64,000 nucleotides of DNA. Origin: Diplosphaera chodatii. Taxonomy: Eukaryota > Chlorophyta > Trebouxiophyceae > Prasiolales > Stichococcaceae. The notes beneath the pieces were generated by a model. The model saw only the letters and a program-made list of their open reading frames with translations. It searched no databases and was not told the origin of the DNA. Location: assembly GCA_032358165.1 (NCBI GenBank), contig JAALGY010000039.1:1178001-1242000 (forward strand), written 5' to 3'. A program made the position numbers and the translations under genes. Numbering within the stretch: position 1 is the first letter of the stretch; each line of letters starts with the position of its first letter. Below, piece after piece: positions 1 to 10,600 of this stretch.

Positions 1-790
1 TTCCCGTTGGTCATGTTCATGTTCTGCAGTCGCACATGCATATATAGCGTCAGTTTGAAGGCCACAGCAGGTGGCATGTCAACCGGAACATGTCACGGCT
101 GGCAGACGAGACGGACACCCTGAACACACATTGCAGTTGTCACGCATGTGCGTATGGTGGGTGTGGCTTCGCACCTCCAGGATCCCGATGGTGGTACCGG
201 ATATATTACTGCCTGTGCACCTGCACTTGAGCAGGGCAGCACCGTCAACACATTCCCATCCAGCTGCTGACCGTTGCATATGTGACACACCAGATCAGAC
301 AGCATGCTCTTCACCAACCGCCGTCACCAGCACCAATGTGCGCTGCTGCCGGTGATGCACTGGTGCAGCCATCAGCTGCCATGTCCTGCAATGTGCAGTA
401 CACACCACCTGCAGCTGGCGCCTGGGACAATTTCGTGCTCTCATATGCATGACTGCTGCCCCAGCATGTCAGTGCACTTGCAGCAGCTAGCAGCGCACGC
501 TGTGTGTAATGAGCTGCAGCATTCGTGCCTTGACAGGAGGCCGTTGCACGGTAGCGGTCGTCCTGATGTCTATCTACTGTATCAACAGTGGCACAGGATC
601 CGCAGTGCTAGATCAGCAGTCAGCCTCCTCTGCAATTGCACCTACACAGAAGCAGCTTACGCGCTGAGGTTGTGCAAGCAGCAGTGCACTGCCAGTGAAG
701 TCAGATGGCCGGCGGCCGAACAGGTAGTGTGTAGCCTAGTAGCCTAGCGCCCATCAAAACACGGCCGATCGATAGATGGCACTACGTTCA
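1..790. other. Intergenic or downstream sequence, no gene seen
   Basis: This stretch lies 3' of the PARP-like gene, which ends at 791 on the minus strand. Short open frames exist on both strands, but none has a recognisable motif or a consistent splice pattern. Exons of a neighbour outside the window cannot be excluded. Confidence 0.4.
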
Positions 791-2939
791 TCAGGCCTCG
801 AGCACTGTGAACACTATCCTGTACGCCGGACAGCAGCGGCTTTCGTCGGTTTCTTTGTAGGTCCAGCCACGCACTCTGTCGACTCCTTTGTCAGGCGGCA
901 CAAATACCAACAACATCGTGTATCGCCTGCCCATTTGGAGATCTGCAGACTCTGGGTGGTCCTGCAACAAGACAAACGTCGACATCTCTGTTCAGCTTGG
1001 ATTCTGCTCCTGTTTGCTTTGCTGTCTCACACTGTGCTCTGTATGTGACAGGAGACTTGGTATTGAAAGGCATGGTGCTTTGCACGACTGGAGTAGGACC
1101 CTGGCCAGCGGTTGGCGCTTGCCTTCGAGCAGTAGCCGACACTGGTGGCGGCATATTCAGCAAGCCATGTGCCAGCGTGACGGCTGTAAGCATGTACAAA
1201 ACCCTCTTTGGCGATCTGCAAGGCATGTGGACACTCCACCGTCTGTAGGTGTCCGTGCAAAGGCTTGATTCATTGGGTGTGACTCAGGGCTTGCCATGCA
1301 TACCTGCAGGTGTTTCTCTGCATGACGGTAGCGCCAAGCACTGCGTGAACGTGAACAGAGTCCTTCATAGACAAACCTTCGAAGCAATGGATGCCGATGT
1401 GCCATGGAACATCAGCGGGAAGGCTGGCGCCTCAGCATATCCACCGCCTGTAATATGTCACACACAGTCTGTACGCATGAGGTACACATGTGCCATCAGA
1501 CGCTGCTGTCACTGTCACATACTTTGCAAGCTACCATGCATGCTTCTGGGGGTCAGAGACTGCAACAGGCGCCCAGTTGCCAGGCCGTACTGCAAGCAAA
1601 GGCAGGCGGCCCTGCTGCTACGTTCTGTCCTGCATGCATACAGGGAACACGCACCCCAATCGTTGCAAGCATCGATGTCTGAGCACGCTTGGCTGAAGCG
1701 CCTGTACAGGGCTGGATTCTGGATGCGTGCGACCTGCGTGTGTGCACACGCATGCATGTATCATGCACGCAAAACAATGAATCACAGGGAAGGGCGGGGC
1801 TCGTGATGCTTAATTCTGCACAATCGAGTACATAGGTGGTACGCATGCCGCTGACAGGAAGTGCCGACATAGCTGACTTAACATGCACTCGCTGCGCTGA
1901 ATCACCTCCATGACAGCGATGGGCCTGTTCAGCACTGGCTGGGTCTGATGAAACAGGTCCAACACAGCTGCTGCCTCTGCTGACATTTTCTGCTGCGCTG
2001 CCCACGAAAGCAGCCTGCAATGCACATGGATATGCAAGTGACAACAAAGCTGGTCTAAGGGTCAGTTGCAACTGCACTCATCCACCCAGCACCTGGCCAC
2101 TATGCTGCACAGTGGCATACCGACACGCAGCCCTCCCGCGCCCCCGGAAGTGCAGCAGAGTGGCGATTGCTTCGGCCCTGCAGAGGCCGCAGCATGTTTG
2201 CCGCTCAAAGCACACTGCAATATTGGCGACCAGCTATGGCCGCTACCAGATGCAGTGGCTCGGCTGGCTTCGTTCAGAGCGATGCTTCAATTCAGCAAGC
2301 GTGCCTCCCAATGTTGTGGGTTTGCAGGCGATCCAGCCAGATGGAAAAGGCACACTTTGCAGCGCCACCCTTGCTTGAAGTGTCCTTGCATATCTGGATA
2401 GCTGCTTCCAGATCGTTGCCTGCAAGATCCAGCGCAGCAGCAGCATCACCGCTGCGCAGCAGGCAGCGCACCAATTCGGTATCAGTACATAGCTAGGCTA
2501 CAGCATGCATCTACTTTGGCCTGTGGACTAGCACGACAGCCTTTTATTATAGGGCGCGCCAGACTCACCTTCCAATGCCGTGCTGCAGCATGACCAAGAG
2601 TGTCCTGATGTTCACAGGAGCAACGTGTGGCACACACGATGCTCTCAGTCCTGTATGTAGCAATAGAGCACTCGGCATGGGAATAGCTGGAATGATGACG
2701 CAACATCAGCAAGATGCATGGCACAGGTGGAGACTGGAGTGCCATCCAGTATTGATGAGGTAGCTCAGATAGAGGTATCCGATGTGCATGCTAACCCTCC
2801 ACATCATTGTAGAGCTCCACTTCAATGACTTTGACGCCCTCCGGCATTGGGTCCCAGTGTTGCGGCAAGGCTGGCAGGACAACGGAGGAACTTGGTTGCA
2901 TGCTCGGGACCACGGACGGTTCCCCTTCTGCCATGTCAC
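791..2939 (-). CDS. PARP-type ADP-ribosyltransferase with ankyrin-like segment (5' end not found)
   Basis: Enzymes of this family transfer ADP-ribose from NAD+ to proteins or nucleic acids. Eight exons were read on the minus strand: 2796-2939, 2569-2604, 2356-2492, 1906-2014, 1655-1733, 1377-1447, 1031-1215 and 791-926. Reading phase is kept across the last six. The first exon carries LPQHWDPMPEGVKVIEVEL, like the start of a PARP catalytic domain. An ankyrin-like stretch follows (DTLGHAAARHWK, then DTELVRCLLRSGD). The catalytic core is then clear: VARIQNPALYRRF (the family's I-x-R-I-Q-N-P element), MFHGTSASIASK (the H-G-T NAD-binding motif), GTWLAEYAATSVGYC (G-x-[YW]-x-A and S-x-x-Y) and a final RYTMLLVFVPPDKG strand. 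His and Tyr of the H-Y-E triad are visible. Where Glu is expected, the last strand reads PAYRIVF, so mono-ADP-ribosylation or loss of activity is possible. The junction between the first two exons is uncertain, and the start codon lies upstream. Confidence 0.65.
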
Positions 2940-3417
2940 CTGCGTGCAGCAGTCTGGCTGCCTGATGTTGTGTGGGTGCAACCCTAAGCCACCGATGCTG
3001 CCAGATGGCAGTGTGCGTGTCGACAGAATGGACTGTCTGCGCTGACCCTTGCCGCAGCACAGACTTGCTGTGTGTTCTGTAGGCTGTGGTGCATGTTGCC
3101 ACTGCAGCTGCTGGAAGCACGCACGGCATACTGCAATGTGGTGCTGCTATATGTTGCAGGCACAGCGCAGTGCTGCCGCCTACTCCCGCAGCATCGAGAG
3201 AAGCAACCTTCCGTTATTCAATATTGACTGCACCTGCCGGATCAAGTCCTGCGGCCTCGCCCTTGTAAGGCAGCAGCAAAGATGGCAGGCAAGCAAGCAC
3301 CCTCGTCCAGCAGACTGCTGTCCAGAAGGCAATGGTGGCAAAGCAAGTGCAGCCCAAACTCAGCAGCCTGCCGAACGTCATTTTGTGGGAGCTTGCAAAG
3401 TAAATGCTCTCTGATTG
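2940..3417. other. Probable 5' part of the PARP-like gene, unresolved
   Basis: The first recognised PARP exon opens with a splice acceptor at 2939, so at least one upstream exon must exist. No exon with a convincing motif was found here. Both strands hold short open frames without identity. Confidence 0.3.
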
Positions 3418-3876
3418 TCACTTGTCATCCTTCGTAATTTCACATTCATCAAGGTTGGGTCGCAAAGGTCCGATTGCTGGAAGGATGGTCGTGTCAGCAA
3501 GAAATTCTTGGCTGGGCTGTGGGATGACAGGATTGTGGTGAATCACCGATGCTTGATGTTTGACCGCAAGAGAACATGCTGATTGCGCCACCTGACCGCA
3601 CCATACTGCAGGGGCTCGCTGCACTTGCACTGAGGGGCTCAAATCAGGGGGCCGCCGAATATATCGGAGGTGGCGATTGATGTGATGCTGCAAACCGCCG
3701 GGTAAACAGCCTGAAGCTCTGCTGCCCGTGGGCATTAATACGGAAGTTCGCAGAGTGCAGGTAGGCCTCCTCATCAGTGGTTTGTCAACATATGCAGGCT
3801 CGCTTGTCAGGCATCGTCCAGCCGCCGTGAAACTCTGAAGTGTGCGCGCCGACAGCCTCATCACCTGCGCTGGCAT
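3418..3876 (-). CDS. Hypothetical ORF, 152 codons
   Basis: An uninterrupted ATG-to-TGA frame of 152 codons. The N-terminus is rich in Arg, Ser, Ala and Thr (MRLSARTLQSFTAAGR after the second Met), resembling an organelle-targeting sequence. The C-terminus ends acidic and basic (DECEITKDDK). No domain was recognised. The frame sits 190 bp upstream of the F-box gene in divergent orientation. It may be an independent small gene, a 5' exon of the PARP-like gene downstream on the same strand, or a chance open frame; composition alone does not decide. Confidence 0.25.
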   Translation of the reverse strand: MPAQVMRLSARTLQSFTAAGRCLTSEPAYVDKPLMRRPTCTLRTSVLMPTGSRASGCLPGGLQHHINRHLRYIRRPPDLSPSVQVQRAPAVWCGQVAQSACSLAVKHQASVIHHNPVIPQPSQEFLADTTILPAIGPLRPNLDECEITKDDK

Positions 3877-4065
3877 GTTTGCCTCGTCATCATTTGTCTC
3901 ACCTGCGCATCAGCGGATCGTTGCGCATAGGAGCCTAGGACAACGTACAGCACATCTTCCGGCGTTCTAGCTGGGCAAATGCACGCACCCTGGAAGAATC
4001 GCCAACTGACTTCATTGCTTGCCGTCCATGCTGGTAGGTGCACCACTCGAGCCATCTCACCGACC

Positions 4066-5065
4066 ATGACCTCCAAGACGGTTGAGGACTTGACGGACGA
4101 GGAGCTGCTCATCGTCTTCCGGGGCCCCGACTCGCCCCTGGACGCCTACGACCTCATCAACATGGAGCTGGTCTGCAAGCGCTGGTAGGCCCAAATCACA
4201 TAGGCTGATGAGAAAGCAGTAGGTCCACCTGAATGTAGATGTCGAAGCCTCAGCTGGGTTGCGCTGCACTGCTGCCCAGTACAGCTTGAAAGAGCAGATG
4301 GTGTGCGGCTGTTGACCATGTACACGCAAAAGAGAAATGACATGTGCAGGCACTGCTATATGGCCCAGTGGATCAGTCGTTTCCTTGGGTGTGCATCGTG
4401 ACGCATGAGCACTGCTATGGCAGGCGCAAGCTGGCCCGGACCAATGAGGTCTGGACCAAACAGCTCGCGCCAGCAGGTGGTACCAGGATCCTAGATCGAC
4501 GCTGTCACGTCTGAGCATGCAGATGCATCGGTGTGCTCTGCAAAAGCGTACCGGCCTCAGGTCTGCCTATGACTTGGGCTCTAACAGTATGCAGGGTATG
4601 CAGAAAATGATTTGCAGCTGCTGAAGCAGAAGGGGCCGACTGGCTGCCGCGACTGGTGGTGCCTGCAGGTGCAGCTCGCCCCATACTGTGAATGCACGTT
4701 TCACGCCAGTTTTAGGTATGCCGGGTGCTTTTGTATAGGTATACTGCATGGTGCTTCACACACTGACGTATCTGTACATACAAAATGTTCAGAAGTATGA
4801 CTTGAATGTGTTATGCTGCTGCAGCACTTCTTGCAGCAGCAGGTGCGCCCATGCCTCATCCTTTACATCGCATTTGCACCTGTGTGAGATTGTCCTTGCA
4901 CGATGCCACACCTGCCGCATCAGGGCAACTGCAGCAAAGCACGTGACGGTGCAACAACTCATCCAGATTCCGATGCGTCATGTGCCATTGCAGTTCTGGA
5001 AGGAATACACCCGCCGCCGCAACATGCATGCCGCTGCACCGGAGGTCGGTGCAGGCCAGGCATGA
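4066..5065 (+). CDS. Small F-box protein
   Basis: F-box proteins are substrate adaptors of SCF ubiquitin ligases and bind Skp1 through the F-box. Four exons join in frame: 4066-4184, 4424-4476, 4595 (or 4604)-4668 and 4994-5065, ending in TGA. Exon 1 starts MTSKTVEDLTDEELL and holds the F-box core, with the hydrophobic positions DLINMELVCKRW. Exon 2 continues RKLARTNEVWTKQLA. Exons 3 and 4 give DWWCLQFWKEYTRRRN, typical of the segment right after an F-box (W-x-x-x-Y-x-R-R). The product is only about 110 residues with no recognition domain such as LRR, WD40 or Kelch. Later exons could have been missed, but the frame closes cleanly. An in-frame ATG at 3979 would extend the N-terminus; 4066 fits the F-box better. 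Confidence 0.6.
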
Positions 5066-5581
5066 GCCGGGGTTGCGGGAGCAGCAGGAGTCAGCAGTGG
5101 TAGCAGCCAATGCACGGACAGCTGAGCAAGAAAGCGCTGGTGGTCCCAGGACACAGTACACGCTGGCACGCCACAGGTGGTTCTACAGCTTGCTGTCAGC
5201 TTTTGTAAAGCCATGATGTGTATACATCAGGTTGCAAGGTTTGCTGAAGATAACAACAGCCTGAGAGCACTGTATGGCTCCAAGCTGGTACCGAACACAT
5301 AGCAGACCTCCGCCATCCAGGTGCACAAAAAGAGCTGCCAACGGGCGATCATCCTCTTTCGCGTGCAAGACTTTGCAAGCTAATAACCGTTTCATGTTGT
5401 GCTGGCTCAGTACTGCTTTCCACAGTGCTACACTCCACCCGCGCTGCAGATATTGGCTTGCCGCAATCTATACAGCTGCAAGCATGACTGTCGTCACGGC
5501 TGCGCCGCCCTGCAACGAAAACTGCAGTGGAAACGCGATGTCATGAACTGTGTGACAGGCAAACTTAGCTCACCATTGCAG
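5066..5581. other. Gap between F-box gene and SET-domain gene, no gene seen
   Basis: The region lies between the 3' ends of two convergent genes. It has only short open frames without recognisable motifs and presumably contains both 3' UTRs. Confidence 0.4.
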
Positions 5582-5845
5582 TCAGCACGCTGCATGCTTG
5601 GTGTGCAACACCCAGAACTGAAGGCAGCGGGATGATGCTTGCCTGAACGTTGCAGTGAGCTCCCGAGCAGTGGCAGCATCCCCCACACGCAGCGCCTGCT
5701 GCACCGCCGGCCCGTAGTTTGGCACTGCAGCCGCAGACGACAGCCAGCCGCTGCCGCCGGGGCCCTCCATGACGCAGTAGCATGCGACGGCTGCGGCTGC
5801 CCACCCACCAGCGAGAGCACCCAGGTCCGGCTGCAGGCAGCACAG
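5582..5845 (-). other. Open frame continuing past the SET-gene TAG stop
   Basis: After the in-frame TAG at 5846-5848 the same minus-strand frame stays open for 87 more codons. It reads like protein (GPAVQQALRVGDAATARELT) and ends at 5582. It may be coding C-terminus separated by a recent nonsense change or sequencing error, part of an alternative transcript, or chance. It is listed separately because the gene model closes properly at the TAG. Confidence 0.3.
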
Positions 5846-6853
5846 CTAGCCAAAGGCCTTGGCGCACAGGGCAGCGCGGGTGCTGACATCAGCCAGCTGC
5901 TCCGCATCCATTAGGCGCAACAGCTGGGTGATGCCTGCAAACGGAGGACGAACACTAGAACGATCAGTGGTTGAAGTCATGCTGTAAATTGCTCAACATG
6001 CACTTGCCAACCTGGCCTGCCAACAATTGAATACTGACGCGTGATGGTGAAAGCAGGCAACGTAGCTTCATCAGACGCTTGCCTGCTACAGCGGCCTCGG
6101 CATCCTGTAGTGTCACAGCCTCAACGATAGCGGCATCTGTTTCTGCCATTTGCTGCCTGCGTACATCGCTTGCAGCCACAGTTGCCCCGTGGGCGCTGCA
6201 CAGCTCACACTGGCAGTCGAAGCCCCACTGCGCAGCAAGTTGCTGCTTACGCTGGGCCATCGACATGCACATCAGCGCAGACCCGCTGTAGTCAGTGGTG
6301 ATCTGAGACCCTGCTGTCATGGGCGCCTGAATGATCACACGCTGCAACGCAAAAGCATCGGATGGAGAGGACTGGCCTTTCAGCGTACTACTGTGCATGG
6401 TTCCCCTCACTTGCATCCGTCGTGAATCTTGTGTAAAGGGTTGACACAGCTCAGCAAGAAGGCGCATCAATGTATGGCATGTACCTTGCGCATGCCGAGC
6501 GTGCTTATTGTGGCATTCGCCATGTAGCTGTGGCTGATGCGGGACGTCAGCTGCCAGACGCCATGGCAGTCGGCAGTGCTGGTGCGGCCGCTACCGCTGA
6601 CACCTGCTTGCTGGACGTAAGCGTTTGTCGCCCATATCCCCGTCAGCTGGGGGCATTCCTCAATCCCAAAGCGGTTGCCAAGCGCCAGGAATGCAGTGCG
6701 CTTGGCTGCTGGCAGCTGCTGCAGAGCCTCGGCAAGGTCTGCCTCAGTGGGTGAGAAGGAAGCAGGGAAGCTCAGCAGTGGTTCCTCTTCCAGTACCAGG
6801 TCACCGGGCTTGAGTGGTTTTGCAGCAAACATGCCAAGGTTTGGTGGCCGCAT
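5846..6853 (-). CDS. SET-domain protein, SMYD-like
   Basis: SET-domain proteins transfer methyl groups from S-adenosylmethionine to lysines. Three exons keep phase: 6485-6853, 6035-6341 and 5846-5934 (254 residues). The N-terminus has the G-M-F-A-A-K-P-L-K-P-G-D strand pair followed by EEEPLLSFP, as at the start of SMYD SET domains. The substrate and cofactor motif reads SRISHSYMANA where the family usually has (R)INHSCxPNA, so Asn and Cys are replaced by Ser and Tyr. G-S-Q-I-T-T-D-Y matches the GE-x-I-x-x-x-Y catalytic motif. The post-SET zinc cysteines are present as FDCQCELC. No MYND finger lies in the insert, as in many algal and plant relatives. Sequence before 6853 (TVIQPVPS) also looks coding, so a further 5' exon is likely and ATG at 6853 may be internal. 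See 5582-5845 for the open frame past the stop. Confidence 0.65.
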
Positions 6854-7661
6854 ACTGGGCACCGGCTGGATGACCGTTGCAGCTGCTGCAATCAACAGCT
6901 CGGCACATGCTCAGTTGTGTTTGTCAGCTCGGCAACCTCTGTAGACTGGCCGAGCAGAGTTCAAAGCTCTGCAAGCTTGTGATGCCGGAGGCCGCAGGTG
7001 CAGTGAAGCCAGCATGGTCCACCCAATAATCCTCTGACGGTACAGGACCTTTTGCTGGGTCACCAACACATGCACAGCACCATGTTCTACACCTTAGCTG
7101 GCGTCCCTTCTGCGAGGCCGTGTCGTACCGGTGCCAGCCAGAACTTTGAGCCCTGACATAGCCTTGGGGTCAGGTTTGTCAGCTGGTCAGCATTGCTGCG
7201 TGCTGATGATCAGCATCTCTTTGCCTGGGATAAACTATTCAGTTTGATGAGCAGGCCTGCCATGAGCACCTAGGTGGCGGTGCTTGTGAAGTCAACTAGC
7301 TAGCTATAAGCAGCACCAAAGTCTCAAAGCAAGCATTGTGTGCACTTTGGTCGACTGACCAGCAGATGCTTTGGTAGTGCATCCGTCCCTGCTGGCCTTC
7401 AGTGCACAGCCATCAGTGCGCAAGCAATGCACCTTCCACAAGGAGATGACCAAGGCTACAGCATTCCATTCTTTGTCCCCGCTGTGGGCATGCCTCCCGC
7501 TGCCCACTGTTGCTGCCCTGGGGCCTACCAGCAGAGCCGCGCTGCAGCACATGCTCGTGCCTTGCTGGAGCCCTAGTTGCTGGTGACCTATGCAGCGGCA
7601 GGAGCAGGCTGTCGGCTCCAAACTGTGCCCGCGCCGACAGCGACGTGCCCAAAATCCAGGA
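6854..7661. other. Upstream region of SET gene and 3' flank of syntaxin
   Basis: Both flanking genes are on the minus strand. The right edge holds the syntaxin 3' UTR, and the left edge may hold a first exon of the SET gene. No additional gene was recognised. Confidence 0.4.
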
Positions 7662-10600
7662 TTACTTCGTCACCTGCTCATCATCAACATGACTCAATGC
7701 CTTGCCCAGCATCCATGTCAACATGTCTGCATGCAATTTAACATGCACACGTGGTAAGCTTGACTGGACGCTCGCCTGCCATGCGATGATGCCAGCGACG
7801 ATTCCAATGCTGCAGAGGAGGAGAGATGATTGCTCAGTATGCAACCCATCCGCAGCCTGCTGTACATGATCGTTTAGGTAATCAGTCAGGGGGGACCAAG
7901 CGCAGGGTTAGGACAGTTAGCTCACATGATGAGGACCGTGATGAGCAAGCAGCACATGAGCTTGCGCGTCTTCTTCTGGATTTTCTGCACAGCAGAACGA
8001 CAGATGTGTCAGCTCTTCTGCACTACATGTGCTACATCAGCAGCTGCATCTCAATCCGCCTTTTCCACATCTCTGCAATCCTGAATAACACACGCACCTT
8101 TGCGTCTACAAGCGCCGTGGTTCCGGCCTGCACATACTCCACCGAGCGCGACACCTGCAATATCGTGAACATAGCATTGCACAGGGTGTGTCATACCTAA
8201 AGTTCATGCTGAGCACAACGAAAACCTGCTGTCAGCCGTTCGCTCTGCGGACTGGAAAGTAGAGAATGCCTGTCCCAGCTCCGTGCAGAACCACCACCCG
8301 CAAGTGCCCATCACCTGCGCCTCAATGTTGTCCAGCATCTCACCCTGCGCCTCCACCAGCACCGCCATGTCCTGCGAGGGGCCGAAATGAAACTTTGTTG
8401 TCATTATAAGTAAATAAACAAAGTTGGAATAACTTCAGCTGGCATCGTGGCAGAGTAGGGGCAGTGGCTTGGCGCACATTTCAGACAGCTGCTGCTCCCA
8501 ACAGGGTCCTAGATGCGTGCAGCCAAGATGGTGCCAGCTGCAGTGCGGCAGGGGGCTCCCTGCAGACCTCAGGGCTGACGCATCACCGCAGCGGGTTGCA
8601 CTTGCAGCAGGGGACACAAGGAGCAGCGGTCTGCGAGGAGCGCACCAGGAAGATCTGGTGCAGGTCCAGGAGGCTCTTCTCCAGCTCCTTGACTGCCTCA
8701 TGCCGCTCCTGGATCTCCGCCACGGTGTCCGCAACCTGCGCCCAGGGTTTAGGGTGTTGCAAGTATTTGGCACAGTCGTCCCCAGCTCCTTCACCGCCTC
8801 ATGCAGCTCCCGGACCTCCGCCAGCGTGTTCAACATCTCCCGCCAGATGTGCCCAACAAAGCGGTTTTACCACTGCCAGCCATGTCCAGTTGCAGAGCCA
8901 TGCGCCGCTGTCAAAGTGTGGCCGCAGACGGCGAGCACCTTGTTGCCTTGGTGAAGCTGTCACCTCGGTAGAGGGCAAGGGCTGCGCAGAGGATGCTGTG
9001 TTCCGACAGGGGAGCGCACGGGGTCGGGAGGCACGGGTCGCAGAGGGTGTGCAGGGTTTAGGGTTAGGGTTTAACCCACCTGGCCGCGGCCGCGCTCCAG
9101 GATGGCCTTCTGGAAGATGGTCTCCGACTCGCCAGTCTCTATGAGCTGCTCCACCTCCTCCTCCCCCGGCCGCTGCCCCGTCACCGTGTACACCCGCCGC
9201 TCCACCACCTCCCTGTATTCAAAAGGCATGAGAAACAGTGAGCTGTTGGTGCCCGTTGACGTGTACACCCGCCGCTCCACCACCTCCCTGTGCATGGCGA
9301 AGGCACTGCATGCTCAGGGGTGGGTCCTGCAGCAGGTCCGTCTATTCTACTGGGCCATGCCGAATGCTCTATTCTTGTTCTGTTGGCACTCTGCGCATGG
9401 CTGACAACTGCGCAGCAAGCGCAGGAGACCTTGAGCAGTCTCAACATCCCGCATGGTCCTGGCAGGAGCACGCGGGTGGGAGCCCACCTGTACTCGTCTT
9501 GCAGGCGCTGCCGCAGCTGCTGGAACTCGCCCATCAGGTCGCGCAGCTTCTTGCGCAGCGCCGCCGTGATTGCCGTGCGCGTGCGCTCGCTGCTGGTGCC
9601 GGGCCCGCAGCCCTGCAGCATGCACAGGAGCGTCCAGTATGGCCGGGGCTCTTGTGGAAATCATTGAGTGGCGTCTGCACAGCCTGCCGACATGGTGTGC
9701 CTCACATAGTGCACCGGATAACCACCGAGGAGCGAGCTGAGGCATGTAGCAGAGCGCAAAGGCGTTTTCTGCGGCCCACCTGCATTCTGAGCGCCTTTGC
9801 ATTGTCGCCGTCCAGCCTCTCGAGCCGCGCCTTGATGGTGTGCGCGATCTTGTTCACCTCGTTGATCTCGCTCTGCATGTAGGATGGTCGCACGTTACAT
9901 GCGAATGTGTGCCACAGCAATGTTGCGCCTGAAGACAGGGTTGACTGCACGCGCCAGGCCTTGCAATGCCACAGCAGTCTGATTCTGTGGGCAGCCCTGC
10001 TCACAACAGCGGCAGCTACCCTGCCGCGACGCTTCTGGCGGCCGAGCACTCCGGCTGCATGTGGATCACGACTGCCTCGGCCTTGGAAAACCGGATCATA
10101 TGCCGGCGTCAAAAAGTACAGGGGTGCACCTGCATCTCCTCGCGCAGCTGCCGCATGTCAGCGCCCCGTGTGACGACCTTGCTGCGCTCATGCGACTGCT
10201 GCAGCTGGCCCTGGATCTGGCGGATGTTCGCCAGCTGCTTCTGCAGAGCCGGAATGCATGCAGCATCAGCAACAGACACTGCTTGCATGCACATTGGGCT
10301 GGGCAGATGGTTGAAGTGCTCGGGGTCAGCCATCTGGCCGGCACCTAGTTGCATGTGCAAATGGTTCCCCACTGCCTCACCTTGATCGCCTCGACCTGGT
10401 TGAAAAAGTCGGGCAGCGCCTTGTCAGCGGACTGCGGCGGTGCTGTGCCCGGCGCAGCTCCATCGCCATACCCGACAGGCGGCGCCTGGCCACCAGTCTG
10501 CAGCACACGACATGATGAGTTTTGGGGGATGGCAGCGGTCAGCAGCGGCCGCCACATCAGCTGTCGGACCGTCCTGCTAGAGCTAGCCGGCGTGCTGGAT

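Noticed and set aside
5846..5848. TAG as a sense codon (altered genetic code)
   Set aside because: Alpha-SNAP terminates with TAG at the conserved end, and the other genes use TGA or TAA normally, so the standard code is adequate.
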